DNA of 64,000 nt from Apostichopus japonicus (taxonomy: Eukaryota > Echinodermata > Holothuroidea > Aspidochirotida > Stichopodidae). Made by a program: the position numbers and the translations under genes. Positions 13,501-25,810 of this stretch are shown one piece after another. Under the pieces are notes generated by a model. It saw only the letters and a program-made list of their open reading frames with translations, was not told where the DNA came from and did no database searches. The stretch covers positions 9,678,714-9,742,713 of the forward strand of contig NC_092567.1 of the NCBI RefSeq assembly GCF_037975245.1, in the 5' to 3' direction. Within the stretch, counting starts at the first letter, position 1; every line of letters starts with the position of its first letter.

Positions 13501-15507
13501 ATCGAATGTGCGGTACCGATCAATCGAATGTGCGGTACCGATCAATCGAATGTGCGGTATCGATCGATCGAATGTGCGGTTCCGATCGATCGAATGTGCG
13601 GTACCGATCAAACGAATGTGCGGTACCGATCAATCGAATGTGCGGTACCGATCGATCGAATGTGCGGTACCGATCAAACGAATGTGCGGTATCGATCAAT
13701 CGAATATGCAGTATCGATCGATCGAATGTTCGGTACCGATCAATCGAATGTGCGGTTCTGATGAATGGAATGTGCGGTATCGATGAATTGAATGACCGGT
13801 ACCGATGAATCAAATGTTCCGTACCTATCAATCGAATGTGCGTTACCGATCAATCGAATGTGCGGTAATGATCAAACGAATGTGAGCCACCGATCAAGCG
13901 AATGGTCGGTACCGATCAATCGAATTTGCTGTACCGATTATTCAAATGTTCGGTACCGATCAATCGAATGTACGGTACCGATCAAACGAATGTGCAGTAC
14001 CGATCAAACGAATGTTCGGTACCGATTAATCAAATGTTCGGTACCGATCGATGGAATGTGCGGAACCGATCAATCGAATGTGCGTTACCGATCAATCGAA
14101 TATGCGGTAATGATCAAACGAATGTGAGCCACCGATCAAGCGAATGGTCGGTACCGATCAATCGAATGTGCAGTACCGATCAATCGAATGTTCGGTGCCG
14201 ATCAATCGAATGTTCGGTACCGATGAATCGAATGTTCGGTACCCATCGATCGAATGTGCGGTACCGATGAATCGAATGTTCGTTATCGATGAATCGAATG
14301 TGCGGTACCAATCAATCGATTGTTCAGTACCGATCGATCGAATGTGCGGTGGCGCTCAATCGAATGTGCGGTACCGATCAATCGAATTTTCGGAACCGAT
14401 CAATCGAATGTTCGTTAATGATGAATCGAATGTTCGATACCGATCGATCGAATGTGCGGTATCGATCAATCGAATGTTCGGTACCGATCGATCGAATGTG
14501 CGGTACCAATCAATCGAATGTTCGGTACCGATCGCTCGAATGTTCGGTACCGATCGTTCGAATGTGCGGTACCGATCAATCGAATGTGCGGTTCTGATAA
14601 ATGGAATGTGCGGTATCGATGAATCGAATGATCGGTACCGATGAATCAAATCTTCCGTACCTATCAATCAAATGTGCGGTACCGATGAATCGAATGTGCA
14701 GTACCGATCAAACGAATGTGCGGTACCGATGAATCGAATAGGCGGTACCGATCAAACGAATGTGCGGTTCCAATAAATCGAATGTGCGGTTTCGATCGAT
14801 CGAATGTGCGGTACCGATCAAACGAATGTGCGGTGCCGATGAATCGAATGTGCAGTACGGTACCGATCAAACGAATGGTCGGTACCGATCGATCGAATGT
14901 TCGGTACCGATCAATCGAATGTTCAGTACCCATCGATCGAATGTGCGGTACCGATGAATCGAATGTTTGGTATCGATGAATCGAATGTGCGGTACCAATC
15001 AATCGATTGTTCAGTACCGATCGATCGAATGTGCGGTGGCGCTCAATCGAATGTGCGGTACCGATCAATCGAATTTTCGGAACCGATCAATCGAATGTTC
15101 GTTAATGGTGAATCGAATGTTCGATACTGATCAATCGATGTTCGGTACCGATCAATCGAATGTTCGGTACCGATCGATCGAATGTGCGGTACCGATGAAT
15201 CGAATGTTCGGTACCGATCGATCGAATGTGCGGTACCGATGAATCGAATGTTCGGTATCGATGAATCGAATGATCTGTACCGATAAATCGAATGTGCGGT
15301 ATCGATCGATCGAATGTGCAGTATCTATCAATCGAATGTGCGGTACCGATCAATCGAATGTGCAGAACCGATCAAACGAATGTGCGGTACCGATGAATCG
15401 AATGTTCGGTACCGATCGATCGAAGGTGCGGAACCGATCAATCGAATGTTTGGTACAGATGAATCGAATGTGCAGTACCGATGAATCGAATGTGCGATAC
15501 CGATCAA

Positions 15508-16520
15508 TCGAATGTGCGGTACCAATCGTTCGATTGAATATGCGGTACCGATCAAACGAATGTGCGGTACCGATCAATCGAATGTGCGATATCGATCAAT
15601 CGAATGTCCGGTATCGATAAATCGAATGTGCGGTACCGATCAATCGAATGTGCGGTACCGATCAACGAATGTGCGCTACCAATCAATCGAAAGTGCGGTA
15701 TCGATCAATCGAATGTGCGGTATCGATCAGTCGAATGTGCGGTATCGATCAATCGAATGTCCGGTATCGATAAATCGAATGTGCGGTACCGATCAAACGA
15801 ATGTGCGGTACCGATCAATGGAATGGGCGGTACCAATCGATCGAATGTGCGGTATCGATCAATCGAATGTACGGTACCAATCAATCGAATGTGCGGTATC
15901 GATCGATGAAATGTTCGGTACCGATCAATCGAATGTGCAGTATCGATCGATCGAATGTTCGGTACCGATCAATCGAATGTTCGGTATCGATCAATCGAAT
16001 GTGCGGTACCGATCAATCGAATGTGCGGTACCGATCAATCGAATGTGCGGTACCAATCGATCGATCGAATGTGCGGTACCGATCAAACGAATGTGCGGTA
16101 TCGATCAATCGAATGTGCGGTATCGATCAATCGAATGTCCGGTATCGATAAATCGAATGTGCGGTACCGATCAATCGAATGTGCGGTACCGATCAACGAA
16201 TGTGCGCTACCAATCAATCGAAAGTGCGGTATCGATCGATCGAATGTGCGGTATCGATCAGTCGAATGTGCGGTATCGATCAATCGAATGTCCGGTATCG
16301 ATAAATCGAATGTGCGGTACCGATCAAACGAATGTGCGGTACCGATCAATCAAATGTGCGGTACCAATCGATCGAATGTTTGGTACCGATCGATCGAATG
16401 ATCGGTACCGATCAATCGAATGTGCGGTATCGATCGATGAAATGTTCGGTACCGATCAATCGAATGTGCAGTATCGATCGATCGAATGTGCGGTACCGAT
16501 CAAACGAATGTGCGGTATCG
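15508..16520 (+). repeat. satellite higher-order segment, second copy of 12484-13500
   Basis: Same unit order as 12484-13500, with scattered single-base differences (for example GGAATGGGCGG near 15820). It lies upstream of units shared by the last two 1,210-bp repeats near 16.9 and 18.1 kb. Confidence 0.8.
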
Positions 16521-16931
16521 ATCGATCGAATGTGCGGTACCGATCAATCGAATGTGCCGTACCGATCAATCGAATGTTCGGTACCGATCAATCGAATGTG
16601 CGGTACCGATCAATCGAATGTGCGGTACCGATCAATCGAATGTTCGGTATCGATCAATGGAATGTGCGGTACCGATCAGTCGAATGTGCGGTATCGATCA
16701 ATCGAATGTGCGGTACCGATCAATCGAATGTGCGGTACCGATGAATCGAATGTGCGATACCGATCAATCGAATGTGCGGTTCCGATAAATCGAACGTGGG
16801 GTTTCGATCGATCGAATGTGCGGTACCGATCAAACGAATGTGCGGTACCGATGAATTGAATAATCGGTACCGATCAATCGAATATGCAGTATCGATCGAT
16901 CGAATGTTCGGTACCGATCAATCGAATGTGC

Positions 16932-18562
16932 GGTTCTGATGAATGGAATGTGCGGTATCGATGAATGGAATGATCGGTACCGATGAATCAAATGTTCCGT
17001 ACCTATCAATCGAATGTGCGTTACCGATCAATCGAATGTGCGGTAATGATCAAACGAATGTGAGCCACCGATCAAGCGAATGGTCGGTACCGATCAATCG
17101 AATTTGCTGTACCGATTATTCAAATGTTCGGTACCGATCAATCGAATGTACGGTACCGATCAAACGAATGTGCAGTACCGATCAAACGAATGTTCGGTAC
17201 CGATTAATCAAATGTTCGGTACCGATCGATGGAATGTGCGGAACCGATCAATCGAATGTGCGTTACCGATCAATCGAATATGCGGTAATGATCAAACGAA
17301 TGTGAGCCACCGATCAAGCGAATGGTCGGTACCGATCAATCGAATGTACGGTATCGATCGATGAAATGTTCGGTACCGATCAATCGAATGTGCAGTATCG
17401 ATCGATCGAATGTTCGGTACCGATCAATCGAATGTTCGGTATCGATCGATCGAATGTGCGGTACCGATCAATCGAATGTGCGGTACCGATCAATCGAATG
17501 TGCGGTATCGATCGATCGAATGTGCGGTACCGATCAAACGAATGTGCGGTACCGATCAATCGAATGTGCGGTACCGATCGATCGAATGTGCGGTACCGAT
17601 CAAACGAATGTGCGGTACCGATCAATCGAATGTGCGGTACCGATCGATCGAATGTGCGGTACCGATCAAACGAATGTGCGGTATCGATCAATCGAATGTG
17701 CGGTACCGATCGATCGAATGTGCCGTACCGATCAATCGAATGTGCGGTACCGATCAATCGAATGTGCGGTACCGATCAATCGAATGTGCGGTACCGATCA
17801 ATCGAATGTTCGGTATCGATCAATGGAATGTGCGGTACCGATCAGTCGAATGTGCGGTATCGATCAATCGAATGTGCGGTATCGATAAATCGAATGTGCG
17901 GTACCGATCAAACGAATGTGCGGTACCGATCAATCGAATGTGCGGTACCGATGAATCGAATGTGCGATACCGATCAATCGAATGTGCGGTTCCGATAAAT
18001 CGAACGTGGGGTTTCGATCGATCGAATGTGCGGTACCGATCAAACGAATGTGCGGTACCGATGAATTGAATGTTCGGTACCGATCAATCGAATATGCAGT
18101 ATCGATCGATCGAATGTTCGGTACCGATCAATCGAATGTGCGGTTCTGATGAATGGAATGTGCGGTATCGATGAATGGAATGATCGGTACCGATGAATCA
18201 AATGTTCCGTACCTATCAATGGAATGTGCGTTACCGATCAATCGAATGTGCGGTAATGATCAAACGAATGTGAGCCACCGATCAAGCGAATGGTCGGTAC
18301 CGATCAATCGAATTTGCTGTACCGATTATTCAAATGTTCGGTACCGATCAATCGAATGTACGGTACCGATCAAACGAATGTGCAGTACCGATCAAACGAA
18401 TGTTCGGTACCGATTAATCAAATGTTCGGTACCGATCGATGGAATGTGCGGAACCGATCAATCGAATGTGCGTTACCGATCAATCGAATATGCGGTAATG
18501 ATCAAACGAATGTGAGCCACCGATCAAGCGAATGGTCGGTACCGATCAATCGAATGTGCAGT
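16932..18562 (+). repeat. terminal satellite segment with 1,210-bp repeat
   Basis: The marker run CGGTTCTGATGAATGGAATG occurs near 16932 and again near 18142, 1,210 bp (55 units) apart. Related copies stand near 7567, 11416 and 13753. The run following the last marker is cut off by the N gap, so the end of the array is not seen. Confidence 0.8.
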
Positions 18563-18662
18563 NNNNNNNNNNNNNNNNNNNNNNNNNNNNNNNNNNNNNN
18601 NNNNNNNNNNNNNNNNNNNNNNNNNNNNNNNNNNNNNNNNNNNNNNNNNNNNNNNNNNNNNN
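18563..18662. other. assembly gap (100 N)
   Basis: Exactly 100 N, the usual placeholder for a gap of unknown size. Satellite lies on the left and non-satellite DNA starting with a G run lies on the right. The right edge of the array, and whether the two flanks are truly adjacent, are unknown. Confidence 0.99.
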
Positions 18663-20963
18663 GGGGGGTATTAGATACTATATTCCTCACCTAAACTATT
18701 GGGTCCCCCCCCCCCCATGATCGCCGCCCATGAGCCCAACCCAACCATTGTGCAAGGTAGAGGGGCTTGTGAGTCGAACCACAGAAGAATAGTCCTCCTC
18801 TGGGAAACAGCCCAGTCACAGGGAACTATTTTCTTTTATCTTATTGTAATGGTACATGACGGCAGGGTGGGTTTGCCAGGTCGGGAGAAACCTCCCAATA
18901 TATTTACTAAGTAGTTTCCATTATTCACTAAAAGCTTCCAAAATGTGTGTGTTGCTTGTCTTCCTCTCCATTATCAATTTACCAAACTTCTATTGTCGGT
19001 TTTAATAAAAAAGAATATTATAATTAACCTGTAGGAGCCGTGCCTTGCACAGCTCTATCAAGAGTTTTCATGCTGAACATGCATTGATAACTGAACAACA
19101 AACTTATCTGTACGCGCGGTTTGTTAGTTTCTTTACATATGGCGTTCCATAAGATTGCCCAATTATGCAGACACAAGTTAGTCTCCCTGTGTCGCCCAAC
19201 AATTAATTGCTCCCATTGACTTACACACTTAACTCGTCACTTTCCAAGGCCGATAGAGCATAGATAGAAGTTTTCAACTGACGTGTCCTACCCACCATAG
19301 TATAGCTGATGGCTTGGGCTATCACAGCACTTTCAACTTTTGCCACCATGACCATTTAGATTTTGAGCTAGAAGAGCTCAACGTTTAGCATGGTGCTCCC
19401 CGAACTAATCTTCCCGCTCTCGCTGCGGAATCTCCTTGTTTTACACAAGATTTTCTAAAATACATTAAAGTACCTTTCATCCTCCAGTAATTTATTCTGT
19501 CCTCTTTAACATCCAAGCATCAAAAAGAACGAAGACTCAACAAATGCAAGAAAAAAAATCAATTGAGTAGGACACCTTAGGGTTATTTTCCACGATCAAT
19601 CTTTTCTATGTAACTTCTCTCAGGAGAGACACAGAAATGTGTCTTCGAAGATATCCTGTCTTCAACGAGAGAACCTGGGAGTCTCCACTCTGTTCATATA
19701 TGTGCTGTACCTCTCGTTGCTACGACACCTTCTCCAGCCCCAGATCTTACAAAACCTATTCATATTTGACTGTTAACAGGCAACATTTCTTTTTGTAAAA
19801 CAGATTATCGGTAATTTACTTGGATAGTTAACTGGTTATTGAAATCCGAAGTGTTCTTGATCCTATCTATATGTTTTCTGTGGTCGCCCATGGTTACAAT
19901 TAATGTTTGGTTTCTTCTACTGTCACCTAGGCCTCTCGTGATGATGAGGAGAGACAACCGACCTCCTATGTAACCACTAGTCATTACAACCAACCAGCAG
20001 CAAACAGGCCTACACCAGATGTGAGTAATGAGATCTGTAGTATGAACAGAGATCAAATGTGATCACCAAAGATCAAAAGAGATCAAATATAATTAAATAG
20101 AGTATTAAAGGAGTAAATAAGATCGTGAGCTCTGTCCTAAAATATTGAGTTGGTTTTGACCAGTTGTTTTCATTACGTAATTTTATAGTATGTTAAAGGC
20201 ATTGAAGACTCGCCCAAACCACGTGCCGCGCTCTGAAAAAAAAGTTAACTTTCCGTTGCTTGCAAATGACGTTTTCTTCTTGTCGCTACAAAATGCAGAC
20301 AGTAATGAAACATGATACCTTGTTATCTCTTATCTAGACCTGAGATTTCTACGCTGCTATGTACACTGTGTTGTGGGTATTGACCGTAGCTATATGTATT
20401 GACTGTACACTAGTGTCTAGTGTCTAATTACCGACAGAAGCAAGCTGTGTGTGTATTTTCTGGGATCGATGGTGGTGTCTAACACTTCTGTTACACCTCA
20501 TGCGAAACTAAATCAGATTACCAGCATGAGACGTTTCTTTGTGCGCGAGTCTTCACACCCTTTAAACTGTCTCAGACTGCCCAGTTTTATTAGCATCTGA
20601 TATAGTTGAGACGTCTTAAATCCGTCTCTGTAGTGAATTTAATTTTCTCACTAGTAACAACAAAGATCAATATGGGATCAATAATTCCCATCAATACATG
20701 AATTATTTCTAAATATTTAATGGCACTTAATAATGTGTCACATCAAGAAATTAAAGTCATTCTCGTTTCTACCGCTGTTACTGTAAATAGAGGGCGTCTG
20801 ACGAGACTTACCAAGAGCTATGTTTATACACTAAAGCAATGAATTCATCTTGAAATGAATTGCTATTTGATTCTCTGGCGGAAACTTTTACATGTAATAT
20901 GTATCCGTTCTCTTCTGTAAAGGCGGTGGTAAATTACTTACCCACTAATCGATACACATAAAA
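18663..20963. other. no gene recognised
   Basis: Mostly unique AT-rich DNA with a C tract at about 18704-18716 and a cluster of AGATCAAA-like words near 20048-20092. No reading frame has a recognisable domain or convincing splice sites. Confidence 0.5.
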
Positions 20964-23746
20964 TACTCATTACGTAGGCCTACTGACATATAACAGTGGA
21001 AGGGTATTCATTACGTATTGAGATATTACAGGGGTAGGGTACTCATTACGTTTTGATATATTACAGGGGTAGGGTACTCATTACGTTCTGATATATTACA
21101 GGGGTCGGTTACTCAGTACGTATTGAGATATAACAAAGGATTGTACTCATTACGTTCTAGAGGTAGTACAGGGGTAGGGTACTCAATACGTTTTGAGATA
21201 TAACAGGGGTTGGGTACTCAGTAGGTATTGAGATATATAAGAGGATTGTACTCATTATGTTTTGTGATATAACAGGGGGAGGGTACTCATTACGTATTGA
21301 GATATATAAGAGCAAGGGTACTCATTACGTATTGAGATATAACAAAAGATTGTTCTCATTACGTTCTTGAGGTAGTACAGGGGTAGGGTACTCATTACGT
21401 TTGAGATATTACAAAGGTAGGGTACTCAGTAGGTATTGAGATATATCAGAGGATTGTACTCATTACGTTTTGAGATATTACAGGTGTAGGGTACTCATTA
21501 CGTTTGATACATTACAGGGGTCGGTTACTCAGTACGTATTGAGATGTAACAAAGGATTGTACTCATTACGTTCTAGAGGTAGTACAGGGGTATGGTACTC
21601 AATACGTTTTGAGATATAACAGGGGTAGGGTACTCAGTAGGTATTGAGATATAACAGAGGATTGTACTCATTATGTTTTGTGATATAACAGGGGGAGGGT
21701 ACTCATTACGTCTTGAGATATATAAGAGCAAGGGTACTCATTACGTATTGAGATATAACAAAAGATTGTTCTCATTACGTTCTTGAGGTAGTACAGGGGT
21801 AGGGTACTCATTACGTTTGAGATATTACAAAGGTAGGGTACTCAGGAGGTATTGAGATATATCAGAGGATTGTACTCATTACGTTTTGAGATATTACAGG
21901 GGTAGGGTACTCATTACGTTTTGATATATTACAGGGGTCGGTTACTCAGTACGTACTGAAATGTAAGAAAGGATTGTACTCTTTACGTTCTAGAGGTAGT
22001 ACAGGGGTAGGGTACTCAATACGTTTTGAGATATAACAGGTGTAGGGTACTCAGTAGGTATTGAGATACAACAGAGGATTGTACTCATTATGTTTTGTGA
22101 TATAACAGGGGGAGGGTACTCATTACGTATTGAGATATATAAGAGCAAGGGTACTCATTACGTATTGAGATATAACAAAAGATTGTTCTCATTACGTTCT
22201 TGAGGTAGTACAGGGGTAGGGTACTCATTACGTTTGAGATATTACAAAGGTAGGGTACTCAGTAGGTATTGAGATATATAAGAGGATTGTACTCATTATG
22301 TTTTGTGATATAACAGGGGGAGGGTACTCCTTAATAGGTATTGAGATATAACAAAAGATTGTTCTCATTACGTTCTAGAGGAAGTACAGGGGTAGGGTAC
22401 TCAATACGTTTTGAGATATAACAGGGGTAGGGTACTCAGTAGGTATTGAGATATAACAGAGGATTGTACTCATTATGTTTTGTGATATAACAGGGGGAGG
22501 GTACTCATTACGTATTGAGATATATAAGAGCAAGGGTACTCATTACGTATTGTGATATAACAAAAGATTGTACTCATTAGGTTCCTGAGGTAGTACAGGG
22601 GTAGTGTACTCATTACGTTTGAGATATTACAGGTGTAGGGTACTCATTACGTATTGAGATATAACAGAGGTAGGGTACTTCATTTTTATTTGAGATATGA
22701 CAGGGGCAGGGTACTAATTACGTTTTGAGATATTACAGGGGCAGGGTACTCATTACGTATTGAGATATAACAGAGGTAGTGTACTCATTGTGTTTTGAGA
22801 TATAACAGGGGCAGGGTACTCATTACGTAATGAGATATAACAGAGGTAAGGTACTCATTACGTAGTGAGATATAATATAGGAAGGGTACTCATTACGTAT
22901 TGAGATATAACAGAGGTAGGGTACTCATTATGTTTTGAGATATTACAGGGGCAGGGTACTCGTTACGTATTGAGATATAACAGAGGTAGGGTACTAATTA
23001 CGTTTTGTGATATAACAGAGGTAGGGTACTCATTACGTATTGAGATATAACAGAGTTAGGGTACTCATTACGTTTTGTGATATTACAGAGGTAGGGTACT
23101 CATTACGTTTTGAGATATATAAGAGCAAGGGTACTCATTACGTTTGAGATATGACAGGGGTAGGGTACTCAGTAGGTATTGAGATAAATAAGAGCAAGGG
23201 TACCCTTTATGTATTGAGATATAACAAAAGATTGTACTCATTACGTTCTTGAGGTAGTACATGGGTAGGATACTCATTACGTTTGAGATATTATAGGGGT
23301 AGGGTACTCAGTAGGTATTGAGATATATCAGAGGATTGTATTCATTACGTTTTGAGATATTACAGGGGTAGGGTACTCATTACGTATTGAGATATAACAG
23401 AGGTAGGGTACTTCATTTTTTTTGAGATATGACAGGGGCAGGGTTCTCATTACGTTTGGAGATGTTACAGGGGCAGGGTACTCATTACGTATTGAGATAT
23501 TACAGATGTAGAGTACTCGTTACGTTTTGTGATAGAACAGAGGTAGGGTACTCATTATGTTTTGAGATATGACAGAGGCAGGGTACTCATTACGTATTGA
23601 GATGTTACAGGACAGGGCACTCATTACGTTTTGTGATATAACAGAGGTAGGGTGCTTATTACGTTTGAGATATGATAGGGGTAGGGCACTCATTACGTTT
23701 TGTGATATAACAGAGGTAGGGTGCTTATTACGTATTAAGATATGAC
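20964..23746. repeat. 35-bp minisatellite, about 79 units, with ~417-bp higher-order period
   Basis: The unit is 35 bp: GTACTCATTACG, then TATTGAGATATAACAG, then AGGTAGG. Variants include GTTTTGAGATATTACAGGGG and a divergent AAAAGATTGTTCTCATTACG form. The marker AGAGCAAGGGTACTC recurs at about 21309, 21725 and 22142, spacing 416-417 bp (12 units), so a higher-order repeat was amplified in the left half. The right half is monomeric and more mixed. Many units carry the palindrome TACGTA. Open frames through it are not genes. Confidence 0.95.
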
Positions 23747-23769
23747 TCTTTTATTTCTATATTTTGCAG

Positions 23770-23821
23770 GATGCAGCACAAGAGCGGACAGGGTCTAGGA
23801 AGAAATGCACAGTCTCGTGAG
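23770..23821 (+). other. possible short exon next to the minisatellite
   Basis: A pyrimidine-rich run ending TTTTGCAG precedes 23770, and GTTAGTAAG follows 23821. The 52 bases between contain ATG at 23771 and 17 codons without a stop. If real, it would place the minisatellite in an upstream intron or promoter. Short exons arise often by chance and no neighbouring exon was found. Confidence 0.2.
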
Positions 23822-24091
23822 GTTAGTAAGGAATATCACAGCTGAAAAAGATTCACTGTAATAATCAAAGTTTTTTTTTTGGGGGGGGGGATGAGATTTG
23901 CTGTAACAAACACTTACGAATAAGTAATTGTAAATCTATTTCGATACCAACCGATGTCAAATGTATTTCTCAACTCAAACCAAAACGTAACAAAATGAAT
24001 TTTGGTCAGGAGGGATCCAATTTGGCTAGTTTGTTTTACATAATCTGACAGCAGATAAATCATATCAGTCTGTGTAGTAAATGATCCAAAA

Positions 24092-24315
24092 TATTGTGTG
24101 TAGCAGGGATCTCTGTCAGTCTATGTAGCAGGGATCTCTGTCAGTCTATGTAGCAGGTGATGCATGTTATTATGTGTAGCAGTGGTCTCTGTCAATCTGT
24201 GAAGCAGCTGATGCCTGTTTTTTTCTGTTTAGCAGGGATCTATGTCAGTATGTGTAGCAGGTGATGCCTGTTATTTTGTGTAGCAGGCAGTATGTGTAGC
24301 AGGTGACATATGTTG
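24092..24315. repeat. irregular short tandem repeat (TGTGTAGCAGG words)
   Basis: About eight occurrences of TGTGTAGCAG or TATGTAGCAG, alternating with GGATCTCTGTCAGTC and GTGATGCCTGTTATT segments, give a decayed 25-55-bp tandem repeat. Confidence 0.75.
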
Positions 24316-24455
24316 TTTTTTTCATCCGTTCATTAACTGCAACAGTTCGTCGAGATGAAATCACTTTTAAAACTGTAACATTTTGTTATCTTTCTATTGT
24401 TACGTATTTGAACTAGAGTTATCGCCACGAGGACCAGCAGATGTCTAATTCTTCT

Positions 24456-24570
24456 ACAGAGAGAGAGAGAGGTGGAGAGCGAGACAGCCTGGTGGAGAGA
24501 AAGAAGGTGGAGAGAGAGAGAGAGCCTGGCGGGTGGAGAGAGAATCGGGGTGGAGAGAAAGAGAGCAGAT
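24456..24570. repeat. GA-rich low-complexity tract
   Basis: Purine-rich run of GAGAGA and GGTGGAGAGA blocks, with CCTGG interruptions at two places suggesting a short internal duplication. No coding value. Confidence 0.85.
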
Positions 24571-24892
24571 AGTCTGACATTCTTCTCAGTAACGTCTCTT
24601 GAGATGCCATAGCAGACTGTTTTATTTAGTTAATCGTCTTTTCCGTTCTGAATATTGATCATAGATTTTGCGAGTAGATATTAATTATCAACGTTTCTCG
24701 TCTTTTAGCTTCAAATAAAATTAAAATAATCTTGAGAGGACTTAGCCTTTCTAATTCTGCTGAAATCATTATTTTCTATAGACATGTGACATACGGAACG
24801 GATTCACTGCTGTTTGATAACATAGAGAATACTAAGACCATGGGATGATAGGCAAAATTATGCTTAGATTTTGAATTCTGTGCATATTTTGT

Positions 24893-25462
24893 GGGCAGGA
24901 GCTGAATTTTGGCAAGCAAGTACTTTCGAAGGTGCTGAATTCGAAAAAAAATGTGTTGTTTTTTTGTAAACTTGCTCAATCACAAGTTTATTGATTATTT
25001 AAAGGAGAACCCCACATGAATAGTTGACCTTATAGGCAGGAGCTGAAATTGGGCGATAGAGTACTTTTGAAGTGGCTCATTTTGAATAAGTGATTTTTTT
25101 TTTCTCTGAACTTGCACAATCAAAGTTAATGAGCTCTCTAATTGGTTAATTAAAGGAGTACTCCCTATTAAAAAAGCTGAAAATTGGCAGCTAAGTACTT
25201 TTGAAGGGGCAGATTTTGAAAAGGGTGTTACTTCCCTCCAAACTTGCTCAATCAAAGGTTAATTAGCTCCCCAATAAATTAAAGAGGAACCCCACATGAA
25301 AAATTAAATTTGTAGACAGGAGCTAAAATTTGGCAACTGAGTATTTTTGAAGGTGCTGATTTTGGAAGAAGTTGTTTTTCTCTGAACATGCTCGATGGAA
25401 GGTTAATTAGCTTCTCAAATAATTAAAGGGGCACCCCACATAAAAAATGAATTTGTATAGCC
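24893..25462. repeat. four diverged tandem copies of a ~140-bp repeat
   Basis: Each copy contains, in order, GCAGGAGCTGAA, TTGGCAA, AAGTACTTTTGAAGG, a T-rich segment, AACTTGCTCAATCA, TTAATTAGCTC and AAAGGAGAACCCCACATGA. Copies begin near 24895, 25035, 25170 and 25315, spaced 134-146 bp. Divergence is substantial, so the array is old. It lies just past the 3' end of the minus-strand gene that ends at 25811. Confidence 0.85.
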
Positions 25463-25512
25463 TATATTGGTTTGATTAAAAATACTCCACAATCATAGTA
25501 TTGAAATTGCAC

Positions 25513-25518
25513 TTTATT
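25513..25518 (-). terminator. possible polyadenylation signal of the minus-strand gene
   Basis: TTTATT on the plus strand reads AATAAA on the minus strand, about 295 bp beyond the stop codon at 25811. It is the nearest such hexamer I saw downstream. Chance occurrence is likely in AT-rich DNA. Confidence 0.25.
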
Positions 25519-25810
25519 TTTTCCTGAAATTTACATGGTCATTGGTGAAACCAATGACTGCAATCTGAATGAATCCCAATTGAGAAACTTGAAATACCAA
25601 ATTTGTTAATAGTTCAAAATTCTTGGGTTTACATGATAGTGAAAAGATCAATGATGGTACACCCCTGATAGTCTATCATCCAGTAATCATAGATTTTTCA
25701 ACATAATTCATAAATGCCCTTATGTATACAGTAGCATCAATTTGAAGAAGATTTTGTAGACAAATGGAAAGACAGAATAAAATTGATAGAGGGAGTACAG
25801 AAGACGATCA

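Larger units (their letters stand above)
2051..18562. repeat. 22-bp satellite array, about 750 units, truncated by assembly gap
   Basis: The unit is 22 bp. It contains GGTACCGATC, then a variable dinucleotide-like position (usually AA or GA), then TCGAATGTGC or TCGAATGTTC. Most units keep the KpnI palindrome GGTACC, with GGTATC a common variant. Because 22 is not a multiple of three, each frame repeats every 66 bp (22 residues), which yields many long but meaningless open frames. The array starts in reverse orientation, switches several times before 9.5 kb, then runs forward to the gap. Units before 3.8 kb are more variable (ATTTATCGG forms) than later ones, fitting an old edge and a homogenised interior. 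It could be pericentromeric, subtelomeric or interstitial; the sequence does not say which. Confidence 0.97.

Noticed and set aside
15512-16744. 410-codon open frame (and dozens of similar ones from 2 to 18.5 kb)
   Set aside because: Pure translation of the 22-bp satellite with 22-residue periodicity; equally open in the other forward frames.
20964-23746. CRISPR-like array
   Set aside because: Units are contiguous tandem repeats with no unique spacers, and the genome is eukaryotic.
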